This document shows positions 8,705-17,788 of a DNA stretch of 64,000 bases, in pieces. Location: positions 1 through 64,000 of the forward strand of contig CAIRAY010000111.1 in assembly GCA_903876665.1 (NCBI GenBank). Reading direction: 5' to 3'. This stretch comes from an uncultured Fibrobacterota bacterium. Lineage in GTDB: Bacteria > Fibrobacterota > Fibrobacteria > Fibrobacterales > Fibrobacteraceae. Every line of letters begins with the position of its first letter. Position 1 is the first letter of the stretch. Below the pieces are notes generated by a model that saw only the letters and a list, made by a program, of their open reading frames with translations, was not told the origin of the DNA and ran no database searches. A program made the translations under genes and the position numbers.

Positions 8705-9073
8705 TCAGTTTCCCAAAATCTCCTGGACCTTGGCAATCAGGGCTTTGCGGTTCAATGGTTTTTGGAAGACGGCCACGGCACCGAAGCTGCGGGCGGAGTC
8801 CAAGTAATTTGTTGCATTGAGGCGGCCTCCCCCGGACATGGCAATGACGGCGATATTGGGGTACTTTTGGCGCAAAAGAAAAATCACCTCGAAGCCGTCG
8901 ACATCGGGCATTACAATGTCGGTGATTACGACTTTGAATGGGTGGGTGGCGAGGATGCGTTCCGCTTCGGAACCATCGGCGGCCGTTTCGGTTTCGATGC
9001 CCGCGAGCAGGAAGGCCTCGTGAAGCAGGGAGCGCATTTGGTTGTCGTCGTCGATTATTAAGACATTTGCCAT
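8705..9073 (-). CDS. single-domain response regulator (CheY-like receiver)
   Basis: A 122-residue receiver domain with nothing attached. Acidic residues IDDDNQ lie at the N-terminus, the phospho-acceptor Asp in VITDIVMPDVDG (about residue 52), a Ser in IAMSGGG, and the conserved Lys in FQKPL. The start overlaps the end of the histidine kinase by 16 bases, so the pair is translationally coupled. The receiver is probably the phosphate partner of that kinase, whose own attached receiver looks dead. No output domain is present; the target is unknown. Confidence 0.9.
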   Translation of the reverse strand: MANVLIIDDDNQMRSLLHEAFLLAGIETETAADGSEAERILATHPFKVVITDIVMPDVDGFEVIFLLRQKYPNIAVIAMSGGGRLNATNYLDSARSFGAVAVFQKPLNRKALIAKVQEILGN

Positions 9074-11646
9074 AGGAATTTCTTCATTGCGGTTGAGATT
9101 TGAGCAACGGTCGCGTCAAGTGGCAGGACAACAACGCGGTCGAGCAAGTCTTGGTCGTTGGGTTGGGCTGAGGAAAAAATAATAAAAGGCGAAACCAGGC
9201 CTTGCGCTCTCCATTGTTGGATCAACAATTCGTAGGGCAAGTCCAATTCGTTTTGCGACAAAACGCCGAGTTTCCAGGGGCTGGCACGCCAAAGCCGGGG
9301 AATGTCGTCCACCTGTCGAAGGTGCATCCAATTCACGCTTTGGTCCCCAACGGCCGCCTTCAATTGCGAAATAATGACAGGGTCCTGGGTTTGGAGCAGG
9401 ATGGAAAGTTCATTCCCTGGATCGCTGTCGTTTGTGCGTTGGCGACGAACCAAGGCCGGCAGAAAAATACGGAAGCAGGTTCCTTGATCCTTCACCGAGC
9501 TGACGGAAACATGGGCGTTCCATGCCTGCAGGATCCCCAGGACCACGCTGAGCCCGAGACCCGTGCCTTCGGATGTTTTTTTGGTGGTAAAAAATGGGTC
9601 GAAAATTCGTGAGATTTTTTCTTCGGGAATTCCATGGCCTGTGTCGCGGATTTCCACACAGACCCAGTGGCCGGCAGGAAGCTGAATATTTCGCACCATA
9701 CTGGGTTGATTGGTTACCATGTCTTCGCAGAATACCGTCAGCTCGCCTCCCTTCTCCTTCATGGCGTGAACGGCGTTTGTGCATAAATTCATAATGATGC
9801 GATGGAGCTCGACGGGATCCCCCAAAATGAAGGATTCCTGCTGGGGAGCCTCGAGCTTAATTTGAATGTTGGCAGGGGTACTTCCTTGGAGCAAATTCAG
9901 AGTTTCGCGAACGGTAAAAAAGACCGCCACTGACTTGCGTTCCTTTTCTTCCTGGCGGCTGAAGGTCAATATTTGCTGGACCAATTGACGGCCGCGTTCT
10001 GCAGCAACCAGAACTTCACGCAAATATTTTTGGGCCGGAGAATCCTCCGGAATGGTTTCGGTGGCCAGCTCGCAGTACCCTGTGAGGGAACCCAGAATAT
10101 TATTGAAGTCATGGGCGATTCCCCCGGCGAGGGTTCCAATGGCTTCCATTTTGTGGGACCGGAGCAGTCGTTCCTTGAACTCCATGCGCTCCTGCTCCAG
10201 CCGGTGAACATCGGTAATGTCTATCAGGATTCCGAGAATCCCCTTGATTTGCCCTTCGTCATTGAGTATTGGCTTTTTGATGCTGCGCAGGCGAATCATG
10301 CGACCTTGCTCTTCGGTCTCAAATTCCGACTCGTACGTCCCTCCTTGGAGGACTTTCGCATCGGCCTTCAGAGCCTCAGCGATGCGTTCGGGCGATAAAT
10401 CCGCGTTTTCCAGCTCGTGTCCCAGAAGGTTTCCCCGACGTTCCCGATCCAGTTGGTTTTGCAGGATATAGCGACCCTGGTTATCCTTTACAAAAATCTG
10501 GAAGGGCAAATTATCAAGCAGGGATTGAAGCTGCTGGGCGCGGGCGCGAATGTGTTCCTGGGCTTCCTTGAGTGCCAGGGTTTGTTCGAGGGCCTGGTGT
10601 CCAGGTTGTTCCGGGCGGAGGGAAAGTTCTTGCTGTAAATTGATAAATTCACTGGTATCGCGCAAAATGAGAAGCTTCCCGTAGGGGATTCCCTTGTTTT
10701 TTTGCATTACGGACGTGAGGTTGAAGCAGGAGGATTTTCCCTCTTTTTCAATTTGGAAGGGGTAGTCCTGGTACCACTGGCTCAGTCGAAATTGTGGGAG
10801 GTGCTTTTCTATGGGTTGGCCTTCGATTTTAATCCAAGGCTGGCCGATTAGCCTTAGTGCCGCAGGATTGGCCTGTTCAATGCGGCCATTCAGGTCAAGG
10901 AGCAAAACCCCATCTTTCAACTCCTGGAACAGAGAGCCGGCGGCCTGGGAAACAGTCAGAGAATCATCCCCCCGGGCCAAGGCAACGAAATAATAAATGG
11001 CGACCATTATGGAAAACCCCGTTGTTCCCACTTTGGTCAGATCGGTGATTCCCATCAAGGGCAAAATTCCACTATGGATCGTGGGCATTAAAAAAATGAT
11101 GGGCGATGTCCAAAGGACAATCCGCAAGGGGCGTTGTTCCTCCGGGGAGGCGAGGGGGAGTCTTTTTTTGATGAGCCAAAGGCCAAGCAGAAAGGGGATA
11201 ACCACCAAGCTCACCAAAATGGGAACCTGAAAGGGACCTGATGTGGCATAATAGCCATAGGTTCCGCACACCACTTGTCTTTCCACCAAAGGAGTAAAAA
11301 TGGACAGGAGGGAAATGAGGATGGAAAGGGTCAATAAAAAGGAACTAAACCAGGTGCGAGGCATTGATGACAGGTGTCGGAAAAATTCAAAAAGGAAAAA
11401 CCCCGTAAAAATCCAGAGAGGGGACGAAAGGCGGAACAGAAACAATTTATCCGAATCTTGCATCGGCAATTGCTCCACGACGGATACAAGATTCCATAAG
11501 GAGACCAAGGCGGTCAACCCAAAGAAGGCCCGTTCGAGGCTATGCTTCAGGGTGCGGGTGGAAAGAAAACCCAGACCAATGGAAAGCGTGAGCACCAGGC
11601 ATAACTGGAAAATGCCCGAGGTAAGCCAAAAGGATAAAGTGCTCAT
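9058..11646 (-). CDS. membrane PAS histidine kinase with degenerate C-terminal receiver
   Basis: An 862-residue sensor kinase. About seven membrane helices occupy residues 5-225. Two PAS-type domains follow (about 235-340 and 375-485). The HisKA box is GTLAGGIAHDFNNILG with the phospho-His near 513. The ATPase domain has NLCTNAVHAM (N), DTGHGIP (G1), FDPFFTTK (F) and GTGLGLSV (G2). The last 110 residues have a receiver-like strand/helix order, but the acidic pocket and phospho-Asp are missing (ILLQTQDP, LGVLSQNEL, FIIFSSAQ, VVVLPLD). This is a hybrid kinase whose receiver has become a pseudo-receiver. The gene overlaps the following CheY-like gene by 16 bases. Confidence 0.9.
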   Translation of the reverse strand: MSTLSFWLTSGIFQLCLVLTLSIGLGFLSTRTLKHSLERAFFGLTALVSLWNLVSVVEQLPMQDSDKLFLFRLSSPLWIFTGFFLFEFFRHLSSMPRTWFSSFLLTLSILISLLSIFTPLVERQVVCGTYGYYATSGPFQVPILVSLVVIPFLLGLWLIKKRLPLASPEEQRPLRIVLWTSPIIFLMPTIHSGILPLMGITDLTKVGTTGFSIMVAIYYFVALARGDDSLTVSQAAGSLFQELKDGVLLLDLNGRIEQANPAALRLIGQPWIKIEGQPIEKHLPQFRLSQWYQDYPFQIEKEGKSSCFNLTSVMQKNKGIPYGKLLILRDTSEFINLQQELSLRPEQPGHQALEQTLALKEAQEHIRARAQQLQSLLDNLPFQIFVKDNQGRYILQNQLDRERRGNLLGHELENADLSPERIAEALKADAKVLQGGTYESEFETEEQGRMIRLRSIKKPILNDEGQIKGILGILIDITDVHRLEQERMEFKERLLRSHKMEAIGTLAGGIAHDFNNILGSLTGYCELATETIPEDSPAQKYLREVLVAAERGRQLVQQILTFSRQEEKERKSVAVFFTVRETLNLLQGSTPANIQIKLEAPQQESFILGDPVELHRIIMNLCTNAVHAMKEKGGELTVFCEDMVTNQPSMVRNIQLPAGHWVCVEIRDTGHGIPEEKISRIFDPFFTTKKTSEGTGLGLSVVLGILQAWNAHVSVSSVKDQGTCFRIFLPALVRRQRTNDSDPGNELSILLQTQDPVIISQLKAAVGDQSVNWMHLRQVDDIPRLWRASPWKLGVLSQNELDLPYELLIQQWRAQGLVSPFIIFSSAQPNDQDLLDRVVVLPLDATVAQISTAMKKFLWQMS

Positions 11647-11653
11647 TGTCTAT

Positions 11654-11659
11654 ACTATA
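11654..11659 (-). promoter_or_regulatory. -10 box for the histidine kinase gene
   Basis: TATAGT on the minus strand lies seven bases before the ATG at 11646. There is no ribosome site and no room for a leader, so the transcript is probably leaderless. Confidence 0.4.
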
Positions 11660-11719
11660 AGAATACTAGGGCAAATCGGATAGGGTAATTATTGAAAAAT
11701 CTAGATTTACTGCATTCCT

Positions 11720-12397
11720 ATGAAAATTGCCCTATTCCTTATTCCGCTTTTTCTGATGAGCTGCCTCAAGATTGAGGACACCGTTGTGATCCAGCCTGAG
11801 GGCCAGGCCACCTGGTCGGTTTCCGCATGGATCCCGGCGGAATACGGGCACTTATATGAATGGGAAAGCGTCCCAGAGATCGTAGGATTGCTAGTCGATT
11901 CCCGTTGGGATATTGATTCCATGGAAAACCGAACGGTGGGAATCCAGTTTACCATGAATAGCCCTGGAGTCATGCAGGCCCTGGATTCATCGGGTTGGCT
12001 CGGCCCTGTCCACCAAAGCATGAATTGGACCCCCGATGCGCAAGGGCATTGGGAGTATTTCCGGCATGTGGGTATCCAACGGGATAATCCTGGAGAGGAT
12101 GGAGGGTTTGCCGACCGCATGCTCGGTGGAATCTATCGTGGCCAGGAATGGTTTTTTCAATTGACCATGCCCGGGAAAATTGTGAGTGCCGAGCCCGTTC
12201 CTTCTCAAATTGATTCTCTTTCGGGCCGGGTCGAATGGGTGATTCCCTTGGCGCTGCTTACACAAAAGGGCATCGACTTCAAGGTTCGCACCGAATCGGT
12301 CGCAATTGCAGATTCACAGCGCAAGCCGTTTATTTTTTCTGTAATTTGTGTGCTATTGGGGTTGGGATTGCTGATTTGGATTCGCCAACGAAGGTAA
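11720..12397 (+). CDS. lipoprotein with C-terminal membrane anchor
   Basis: A 225-residue protein with a lipoprotein signal (MKIALFLIPLFLMSC; Cys at about 15) and a hydrophobic helix near the C-terminus (FIFSVICVLLGLGLLIWI) followed by basic RQRR. The exported part is beta-rich and reminiscent of LppM-like domains, but no firm family match can be made from sequence alone. The gene ends three bases before the PfkB-type gene, so the two are probably cotranscribed. Confidence 0.75.
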   Translation: MKIALFLIPLFLMSCLKIEDTVVIQPEGQATWSVSAWIPAEYGHLYEWESVPEIVGLLVDSRWDIDSMENRTVGIQFTMNSPGVMQALDSSGWLGPVHQSMNWTPDAQGHWEYFRHVGIQRDNPGEDGGFADRMLGGIYRGQEWFFQLTMPGKIVSAEPVPSQIDSLSGRVEWVIPLALLTQKGIDFKVRTESVAIADSQRKPFIFSVICVLLGLGLLIWIRQRR

Positions 12398-12400
12398 ATA

Positions 12401-13516
12401 ATGGAATTATTTGAAAAAATGGAACAAACGATGCGTTCCCTGCCCTTTGTCGGGGTGCGGGTTTTGGCGGGGTTCGATGCCTTTGTGGATAATATTGTCC
12501 ATGTAGTTGCAGAACGCACGGACCATTTGAATTATACCGCGATGGAATCCATTCCGGAATTTTTCCGGGTAATCCAGGGTGCGGCAGGGAAGTCCGCCAA
12601 TCTGGAATTGGTACGCCAGCAACAGAAGGCCGGCGGCAATGCGCCTTTGTTTGCCATTTGCTCCGCAGCCTTGGGCGCCAAGGTTTCTGCGGTGGTTCCC
12701 GTGGGAATCGGGGCCGTGATGCCGGTTTTTAAAGATGCCGGGCCCGAAGTGGAATGGATGAGCATTGGAGAACCAGGGAACACTGACGCATTGGAATTCC
12801 GCGATGGAAAGTTGATGCTGGGAAACATTGGCGATGTGGCTGAAATTGGCTGGGACCGCATTTGTACCTCGATTGGAGAAGGACCCTTCTTCGCGCTTCT
12901 GGAGCAAAGCGACTTGGTCATGTTGGGAAATTGGACGATGTTGATGGGAATGGGCACTATTTTTGAAGCTCTTACCCTGCGGCTTGAATCCCACCCCGCA
13001 AAAGCCATGTTTTTCCTGGACCTCGCCGATCCGAAAAAACGGTCCCGGGAAGACCTGCGCCACGCGCTGGGGCAAATTTGCCGGCTGGCAGTCCAGTCGC
13101 GGACGGTTCTTGGCCTGAATCGAAGCGAGGCGGAACAAGTCCTTGAAGCTCTTTCCATTGGGCAAGAGTGCAGCGAGTCCCATACCGACCTGCAAAATGC
13201 GGCCCGGGTCCTTTGCGGAAAGTTAGGGATACATGGAGTCGTTATTCACACCACCCGCATGGCGGGAGCTTGCCTGGACGGAATGGCCCGCTGCGTCGAT
13301 GGACCTTTTTGTTCCCAGCCATTTTTGACCACAGGAGCCGGAGATCACTTTAACGGTGGGTTCGCCACAGCCTTAGGAGCTGGAATGGACTTGGAGCAAG
13401 CCCTCCTTTGCGGAGTGGCCAGTTCCGGATTCTATGTGCGCCAAGGCCGGTCGGCGACTTCGGAAGAATTGGCCGATTTCATCAAATCATGGCAGGAAAA
13501 TACCCTTTCTCTCTAA
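12401..13516 (+). CDS. PfkB/ribokinase-family carbohydrate kinase
   Basis: A 371-residue kinase of the PfkB (ribokinase) fold. The C-terminal signature TTGAGDHFNGGF (about 311-322) gives the catalytic Asp and the anion hole. A GGNAPLFA segment near residue 77 corresponds to the N-terminal glycine motif that contacts the sugar. The substrate cannot be predicted; the protein is longer than a typical ribokinase and has an unusual N-terminal extension. It starts three bases after the lipoprotein stop, suggesting one transcript. Confidence 0.85.
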   Translation: MELFEKMEQTMRSLPFVGVRVLAGFDAFVDNIVHVVAERTDHLNYTAMESIPEFFRVIQGAAGKSANLELVRQQQKAGGNAPLFAICSAALGAKVSAVVPVGIGAVMPVFKDAGPEVEWMSIGEPGNTDALEFRDGKLMLGNIGDVAEIGWDRICTSIGEGPFFALLEQSDLVMLGNWTMLMGMGTIFEALTLRLESHPAKAMFFLDLADPKKRSREDLRHALGQICRLAVQSRTVLGLNRSEAEQVLEALSIGQECSESHTDLQNAARVLCGKLGIHGVVIHTTRMAGACLDGMARCVDGPFCSQPFLTTGAGDHFNGGFATALGAGMDLEQALLCGVASSGFYVRQGRSATSEELADFIKSWQENTLSL

Positions 13517-13563
13517 ATTTACTTATATTATGCGAATATGAACATTGACGCATAGAGGATGTT

Positions 13564-14338
13564 ATGAACAAAAATCAACTGGATAATTCCCTTCCTGGCG
13601 AGATCGCCCTGGAGCTGGTTCCCAATAGTTTTGAGGGGCTAGTGGCCGATTCCACTTTTGCCATTCAAGGCTTTCAAGCCGCTTTGTTCGATCAATGTTC
13701 CCGAAATGAAGAGCAAGGCGATCAAAGCCCACCATGCTGCCGATCATCTTCTTCGGCTTGGGATCGACACCATTCCACATTTCCGCACCATCGACCGGTC
13801 CTACGAAGATCTCGAGGGTCTGATTGCGCCCCTGATGGCCCTCGGCCTCCGTTCCGTGCTTTTGATTACCGGCGATCCCAGCAAAGAAGTCGGGTTCGTG
13901 GCTTCTGGCCTGACGCCGGTTAATGCGATTCCCCGCCTCAAGGCCAAATTTCCAAGTTTGAAAATTTATGCTGGCCTAGACCCGTATCGTCAGAGCTTCC
14001 GCGCAGAGCTCGAATACTGCAAACAGAAGCTCGAGGCCGGAGTTGATGGCTTCTTCACCCAGCCATTCTTTAGTCCTGCACTTCTGGAAGTCTGGCTCGA
14101 ACAACTGACGGGAACTGAAGTTTGGGTTGGCGTGAGCCCTGTGACGACAGCATCGTTCAAGGCCTACTGGGAAAACATGAACAAGGTTGTTTTTCCCGTT
14201 GACTTTGCCCTCGACCTGGCCAGCAACTGTCAGAATGAGAGGCGGTTGTTCTCCATTGCCAGCAAATACGGGCAAAAAGCCTACCTCATGCCGGTAACGG
14301 TTTCCACAAAAGAATACTTGCCTGCCCTGATTCCTTGA
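13564..14338 (+). CDS. MetF-like methylenetetrahydrofolate reductase, frameshifted
   Basis: The ATG at 13564 follows a GAGG ribosome site and opens a frame reading IALELVPNSFEGL, the start of a MetF-type barrel. That frame then turns into non-coding sequence. The downstream frame, open from 13658 as TTG, carries CSINVPEMKSKA, DTIPHFRTIDRS, LLITGDPSK, a DGFFTQPFF segment and the rest of the domain. The switch from frame 1 to frame 2 falls at about 13670-13680, near GGCTTTCAAGCC. Joined, the product is about 257 residues, slightly shorter than MetF (about 290). The shift may be a real lesion or a one-base sequencing error. If functional it would reduce methylene-THF or act in a related C1 step. 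Confidence 0.72.
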
Positions 14339-14339
14339 T

Positions 14340-14357
14340 GGGATATATATTTATCCC
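14340..14357. repeat. palindrome in the MetF-like/GGDEF-EAL gap
   Basis: GGGATA at 14340-14345 and TATCCC at 14352-14357 form a six-base-pair palindrome around an A/T-only centre. It starts two bases after the MetF-like stop and precedes the GGDEF-EAL gene. It could be an operator or part of a promoter (TATATT in the centre). Confidence 0.3.
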
Positions 14358-14419
14358 GATGTTGAATTGGGGTATTGAATGAAAAGTCATGCAAGACTTT
14401 TGTTGATTTTATTGAGCTG

Positions 14420-14428
14420 TTTTTTTTT
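14420..14428 (+). repeat. T9 homopolymer at the frameshift point
   Basis: A run of nine T lies inside the hydrophobic N-terminal segment that starts at ATG 14379. With eight T the frame would run straight into the PAS-GGDEF-EAL reading frame (SCFFCGALATFLNGY). Nine T sends translation out of frame. This is either a sequencing error or a slippage tract able to switch the gene on and off. Confidence 0.55.
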
Positions 14429-14436
14429 GTGGAGCC

Positions 14437-16308
14437 TTGGCCACCTTTTTAAATGGGTACTTGGTGGAGTATCTCCAAGTGGTGACGGTGTTTACCCTGG
14501 GTGGCATGCTTGGGGTTTTCGTTTATTTGCAATGGACCCGTTCGGAAAAAGAGCCGCTGACCGAGCGTTTGACGCGTCGCAATTTGCAGGAAGACCTTCG
14601 CGCCAGCGAGGAGCGCCTGAACCTGGTGATCGAAGGGACCAACGATGGAATCTGGGACTGGGACATTTCCACCGGAAAGGTGTTCTGGTCCGAACGGGCA
14701 AACCTGCTGGCATCGAACAATTCGCTAGGGTTTGGCGATTCGTGGGACATCATTAAAAAGCGCCTGGTAGTGGAAGACCGGGAAAAGCTTGAGGCGGCTC
14801 TGCGTGGCCATCTCGTAGGCGATGTCCCTTTTCACATTGAGGTGCGTTTGGCCATGCTGGACGGCAAGCCCAGGCATTTGCTTTTGCGGGGAAAAGCGAA
14901 GAGAGCCAGCGATGGCAAGCCTAGTCGCATGGCGGGTTCCGTGTCCGACGTAACCCAAAGAAAGTCGGTGGAACAGGAATTAATTTACAATGCCTATCAT
15001 GATTCCTTGACGGGGGTAGGCAATCGCAAGTTGTTCACGGATCGGTTGAAGCACAATATCGATCGAACCATACGCCGGCGCGATTATCTGTTTTCCCTGT
15101 TGGTTCTTGATGTGGACAACTTCAAAATGATCAATGACACCTATGGTCATTCGATTGGTGACAAAGTCCTGCGCGAAATCGCCATGCGGATAGAAGACCG
15201 TTGCCACTCCTTTGAAGATCGCATGGTGGCAAGAATTGGTGGCGATGTTTTTGGCGTCTTGATTGGGAATGTTGCAAAAATTGAAGATATCAAGAGTCTA
15301 GTACTCCGGATTGAGCAGGACCTCTCTGCTCCCTTTGTCGTCGAAAATTTTAAAATGTCGGTTTCGGCGACAATTGGTATCGTTTTTAATGGCGAGAAGC
15401 AGGAAAGTTCCGAGGAAATGCTATCCAATGCGGATACTGTTCTTCAGGAAGCCAAACGGACTCCTTTTGATGGCCGTAGCCGCGCCCGGGTTTTTGATAG
15501 CCCCATGAGGAAAAAAGCCCAGGAATTGTACCGCTTGGAACAGGAGCTCCGTCTGGCGGTGGAGAATCAGGATTTTTTCTTGGTGTACCAACCGATCGTG
15601 AATATTCAGAAGGGAAATCGGGTAGTCGGTTTTGAGGCTCTGGTTCGTTGGAATAAGGATCAGGGAACCGAAGTTCAGCCCTGCGATTTCATCCCCATGG
15701 CCGAAGACACGGGATTGATTCTCCCCATGGGCAAATGGATTTTAGAAACCGCATGCCGTCAGGCCAAGGCTTGGGTTGATGCCGGATTCCATGATGTTAC
15801 GGTGGCAGTGAATTTTTCTGCCCGCCAATTCTTGAACCAGGACTTGGCAAATCAGGTCCGTTGCGTCCTCGAAGAGACCCAGCTGAATCCCCGAAACCTG
15901 AAGGTGGAAATCACAGAATCCACTGCCATGCGAGAAATCGAGAGGACCATTGAAACCCTCCACAGCCTGACCAATATGGGGCTACAGATCTCCATTGATG
16001 ATTTTGGCACAGGCTACTCCAACTTAAGTTATCTTAAACATTATCCGATCAATACACTGAAAATTGACCGGTCCTTTGTTAAAGATATACCCGACGACCA
16101 GGAAGACATGGCGATTACCCGGACCATTATTTCCATGGCCAATAATTTGCATTTGAAAATTATCGCCGAAGGCGTGGAAACCGAAGCCCAATTGGACTTT
16201 TTGCGTCAGGAAGGCTGTGAACAAGTCCAAGGGTATTATTTCAGTCGTCCACTCTCGCGGGAAAATGCAACCCAATATTTGAAGGATTATTCCAGTGACG
16301 CAGCCTGA
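14437..16308 (+). CDS. membrane PAS-GGDEF-EAL protein, likely c-di-GMP phosphodiesterase
   Basis: The main frame (623 residues from a TTG at 14437) has a membrane helix (VVTVFTLGGMLGVFVYLQW), a PAS domain (about 60-180), a GGDEF domain (185-350) and an EAL domain (365-615). The GGDEF motif is GGDVF, which should abolish cyclase activity while perhaps still binding GTP. The EAL site is intact: FEALVRW, NFSARQF, EITES, DDFGTGYS, KIDRSFV and EGVET. A better start exists at ATG 14379, with GGGGT upstream and a hydrophobic MKSHARLLLILLSCFF. It is out of frame by one base because of a T9 run at 14420-14428; one T fewer fuses it to the main frame. The end overlaps the M32 gene by 14 bases. Confidence 0.88.
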   Translation: MATFLNGYLVEYLQVVTVFTLGGMLGVFVYLQWTRSEKEPLTERLTRRNLQEDLRASEERLNLVIEGTNDGIWDWDISTGKVFWSERANLLASNNSLGFGDSWDIIKKRLVVEDREKLEAALRGHLVGDVPFHIEVRLAMLDGKPRHLLLRGKAKRASDGKPSRMAGSVSDVTQRKSVEQELIYNAYHDSLTGVGNRKLFTDRLKHNIDRTIRRRDYLFSLLVLDVDNFKMINDTYGHSIGDKVLREIAMRIEDRCHSFEDRMVARIGGDVFGVLIGNVAKIEDIKSLVLRIEQDLSAPFVVENFKMSVSATIGIVFNGEKQESSEEMLSNADTVLQEAKRTPFDGRSRARVFDSPMRKKAQELYRLEQELRLAVENQDFFLVYQPIVNIQKGNRVVGFEALVRWNKDQGTEVQPCDFIPMAEDTGLILPMGKWILETACRQAKAWVDAGFHDVTVAVNFSARQFLNQDLANQVRCVLEETQLNPRNLKVEITESTAMREIERTIETLHSLTNMGLQISIDDFGTGYSNLSYLKHYPINTLKIDRSFVKDIPDDQEDMAITRTIISMANNLHLKIIAEGVETEAQLDFLRQEGCEQVQGYYFSRPLSRENATQYLKDYSSDAA

Positions 16309-17788
16309 TATCCAAAAAAAATTGCTTGAACAGATCCGCGGAATTTATGCTCTCCGGGCGGCATTGTCGCTGCACGGATGGGATCAGGAAACCAAAATGC
16401 CAATTGGTGGAGGCGGAAGCCGAGCCTTTGTGATGGCCGAATTGGCAGGGCATTTGCACAAAGCCATGACCCATCCCGAAATGTTCGATCTTTTGGATTC
16501 CGTAGCCCTAGAGACCTCCGGTTCTCCCGAATGGAAGGCCTGCGTCAAAGCCATGCGCAAGGATTGCCTCCGTAAAGCCAAATTGCCGATTTCGCTCGAC
16601 AAGGCGCTGGTTCAAGCCGCATCCTTGGCCCAGCACGCCTGGTCCGAAGCCAGGAACCATGGGAATCCAAGTGGATTCCTGCCCTTGTTTCGGCAGCTGG
16701 TCCATCTCAAGCGCGAAGAGGCGGATTGCCTGCGTGAACCAGGCCAGTCCAAGTACGAGGCCCTTTTGCAGACTTATGAGCCTGGGGTTACCCTGGCCAT
16801 GATTGAGCCTGTTTTTGATTCGCTTGAGGTTGGACTGACGGGTATTGTGGAACACCTCCGCGAAAATGGGGGCCTCATTAAACCTCCTCCTTTTCCCGGC
16901 ACCTTTCCCCGGGGCCAGCAAAAATCCTATCTCAAGGACATGCTTCCACGCCTAGGCTTTGACATGAGGCGCGGGCGCCTAGATGAGTCCGCACATCCCT
17001 TTAGTGAGGGAATTACCCGGGAAGATGTCCGCCTTACGGTTCGCTACCATGAGGATAATTTCCTGGATTCCTATTTTTCCCTTTTGCATGAGGGTGGTCA
17101 CGGTCTTTACGAACAAGGCTTCGATGAGGAATGGCTCATGACCCCCATGGCGGAGGCCGTTTCCCTTGGTGTGCATGAGTCCCAATCACGTTTCTGGGAA
17201 AATTGCGTGGGCCGTTCCCGCGAATATTGGGAGGGGGAATATCCTCTATTGGTGCAGTACTTTCCTGCGGCCTTGGGTTCCATTGACCTGGATTCCTTTA
17301 TGCGTCGCGTTCAATCGGTCCATCCATCCGCCGTTCGGGTTCAAGCCGATGAGATTACATACAACATGCACATTCTGTTGCGTTTTCGTTTGGAAAAGCT
17401 TATTGTTGAAGGCGATCTGGGAATCGATGAATTGGAATCTGCCTGGAACAGCGAAATGCAACGGTGGTTCTGGCTCACTCCCGACCATTTGAATGAAGGT
17501 TACCTCCAGGATGTTCATTGGGCCGCAGGCCTTTTTGGCTATTTTCCTACCTACACTTTGGGAAATCTTTGGGCAGCCCAAATCCGGGAGAAGTTGATTG
17601 AGGTGTTTCCCAGGTACCACTTCATGGTACGCGAAGGTCATTTCGGGCCTATCCTGGAATGGCTGCGACAGAACATCCATCGGCAGGCGCGCAAAACAAA
17701 TTCCATTGAACTGATGCGCAATGCCACCGGTTGCGAACTGGATTCCGATAGCTTCCTGCGCTACCTGCGCGAACGCTATATTACTTAG
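16295..17788 (+). CDS. M32 family zinc carboxypeptidase (Taq type)
   Basis: A 497-residue metallocarboxypeptidase, the normal length for the family. The zinc site is HEGGHGLYEQG (HExxH) with the third ligand Glu in VHESQSRFWEN about 30 residues later. The typical N-terminal LHGWDQETKMP segment is present. It would remove C-terminal amino acids from peptides in the cytoplasm. The ATG-equivalent start is a GTG inside the end of the GGDEF-EAL gene (14-base overlap), so the two are coupled although functionally unrelated. The 3' end overlaps the convergent FliM-motif gene by eight bases. Confidence 0.93.
   Translation: MTQPDIQKKLLEQIRGIYALRAALSLHGWDQETKMPIGGGGSRAFVMAELAGHLHKAMTHPEMFDLLDSVALETSGSPEWKACVKAMRKDCLRKAKLPISLDKALVQAASLAQHAWSEARNHGNPSGFLPLFRQLVHLKREEADCLREPGQSKYEALLQTYEPGVTLAMIEPVFDSLEVGLTGIVEHLRENGGLIKPPPFPGTFPRGQQKSYLKDMLPRLGFDMRRGRLDESAHPFSEGITREDVRLTVRYHEDNFLDSYFSLLHEGGHGLYEQGFDEEWLMTPMAEAVSLGVHESQSRFWENCVGRSREYWEGEYPLLVQYFPAALGSIDLDSFMRRVQSVHPSAVRVQADEITYNMHILLRFRLEKLIVEGDLGIDELESAWNSEMQRWFWLTPDHLNEGYLQDVHWAAGLFGYFPTYTLGNLWAAQIREKLIEVFPRYHFMVREGHFGPILEWLRQNIHRQARKTNSIELMRNATGCELDSDSFLRYLRERYIT

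Noticed and set aside
14437-16308. GGDEF domain of this protein as an active cyclase
   Set aside because: The motif is GGDVF; the catalytic Glu is lost, while the EAL residues are complete.
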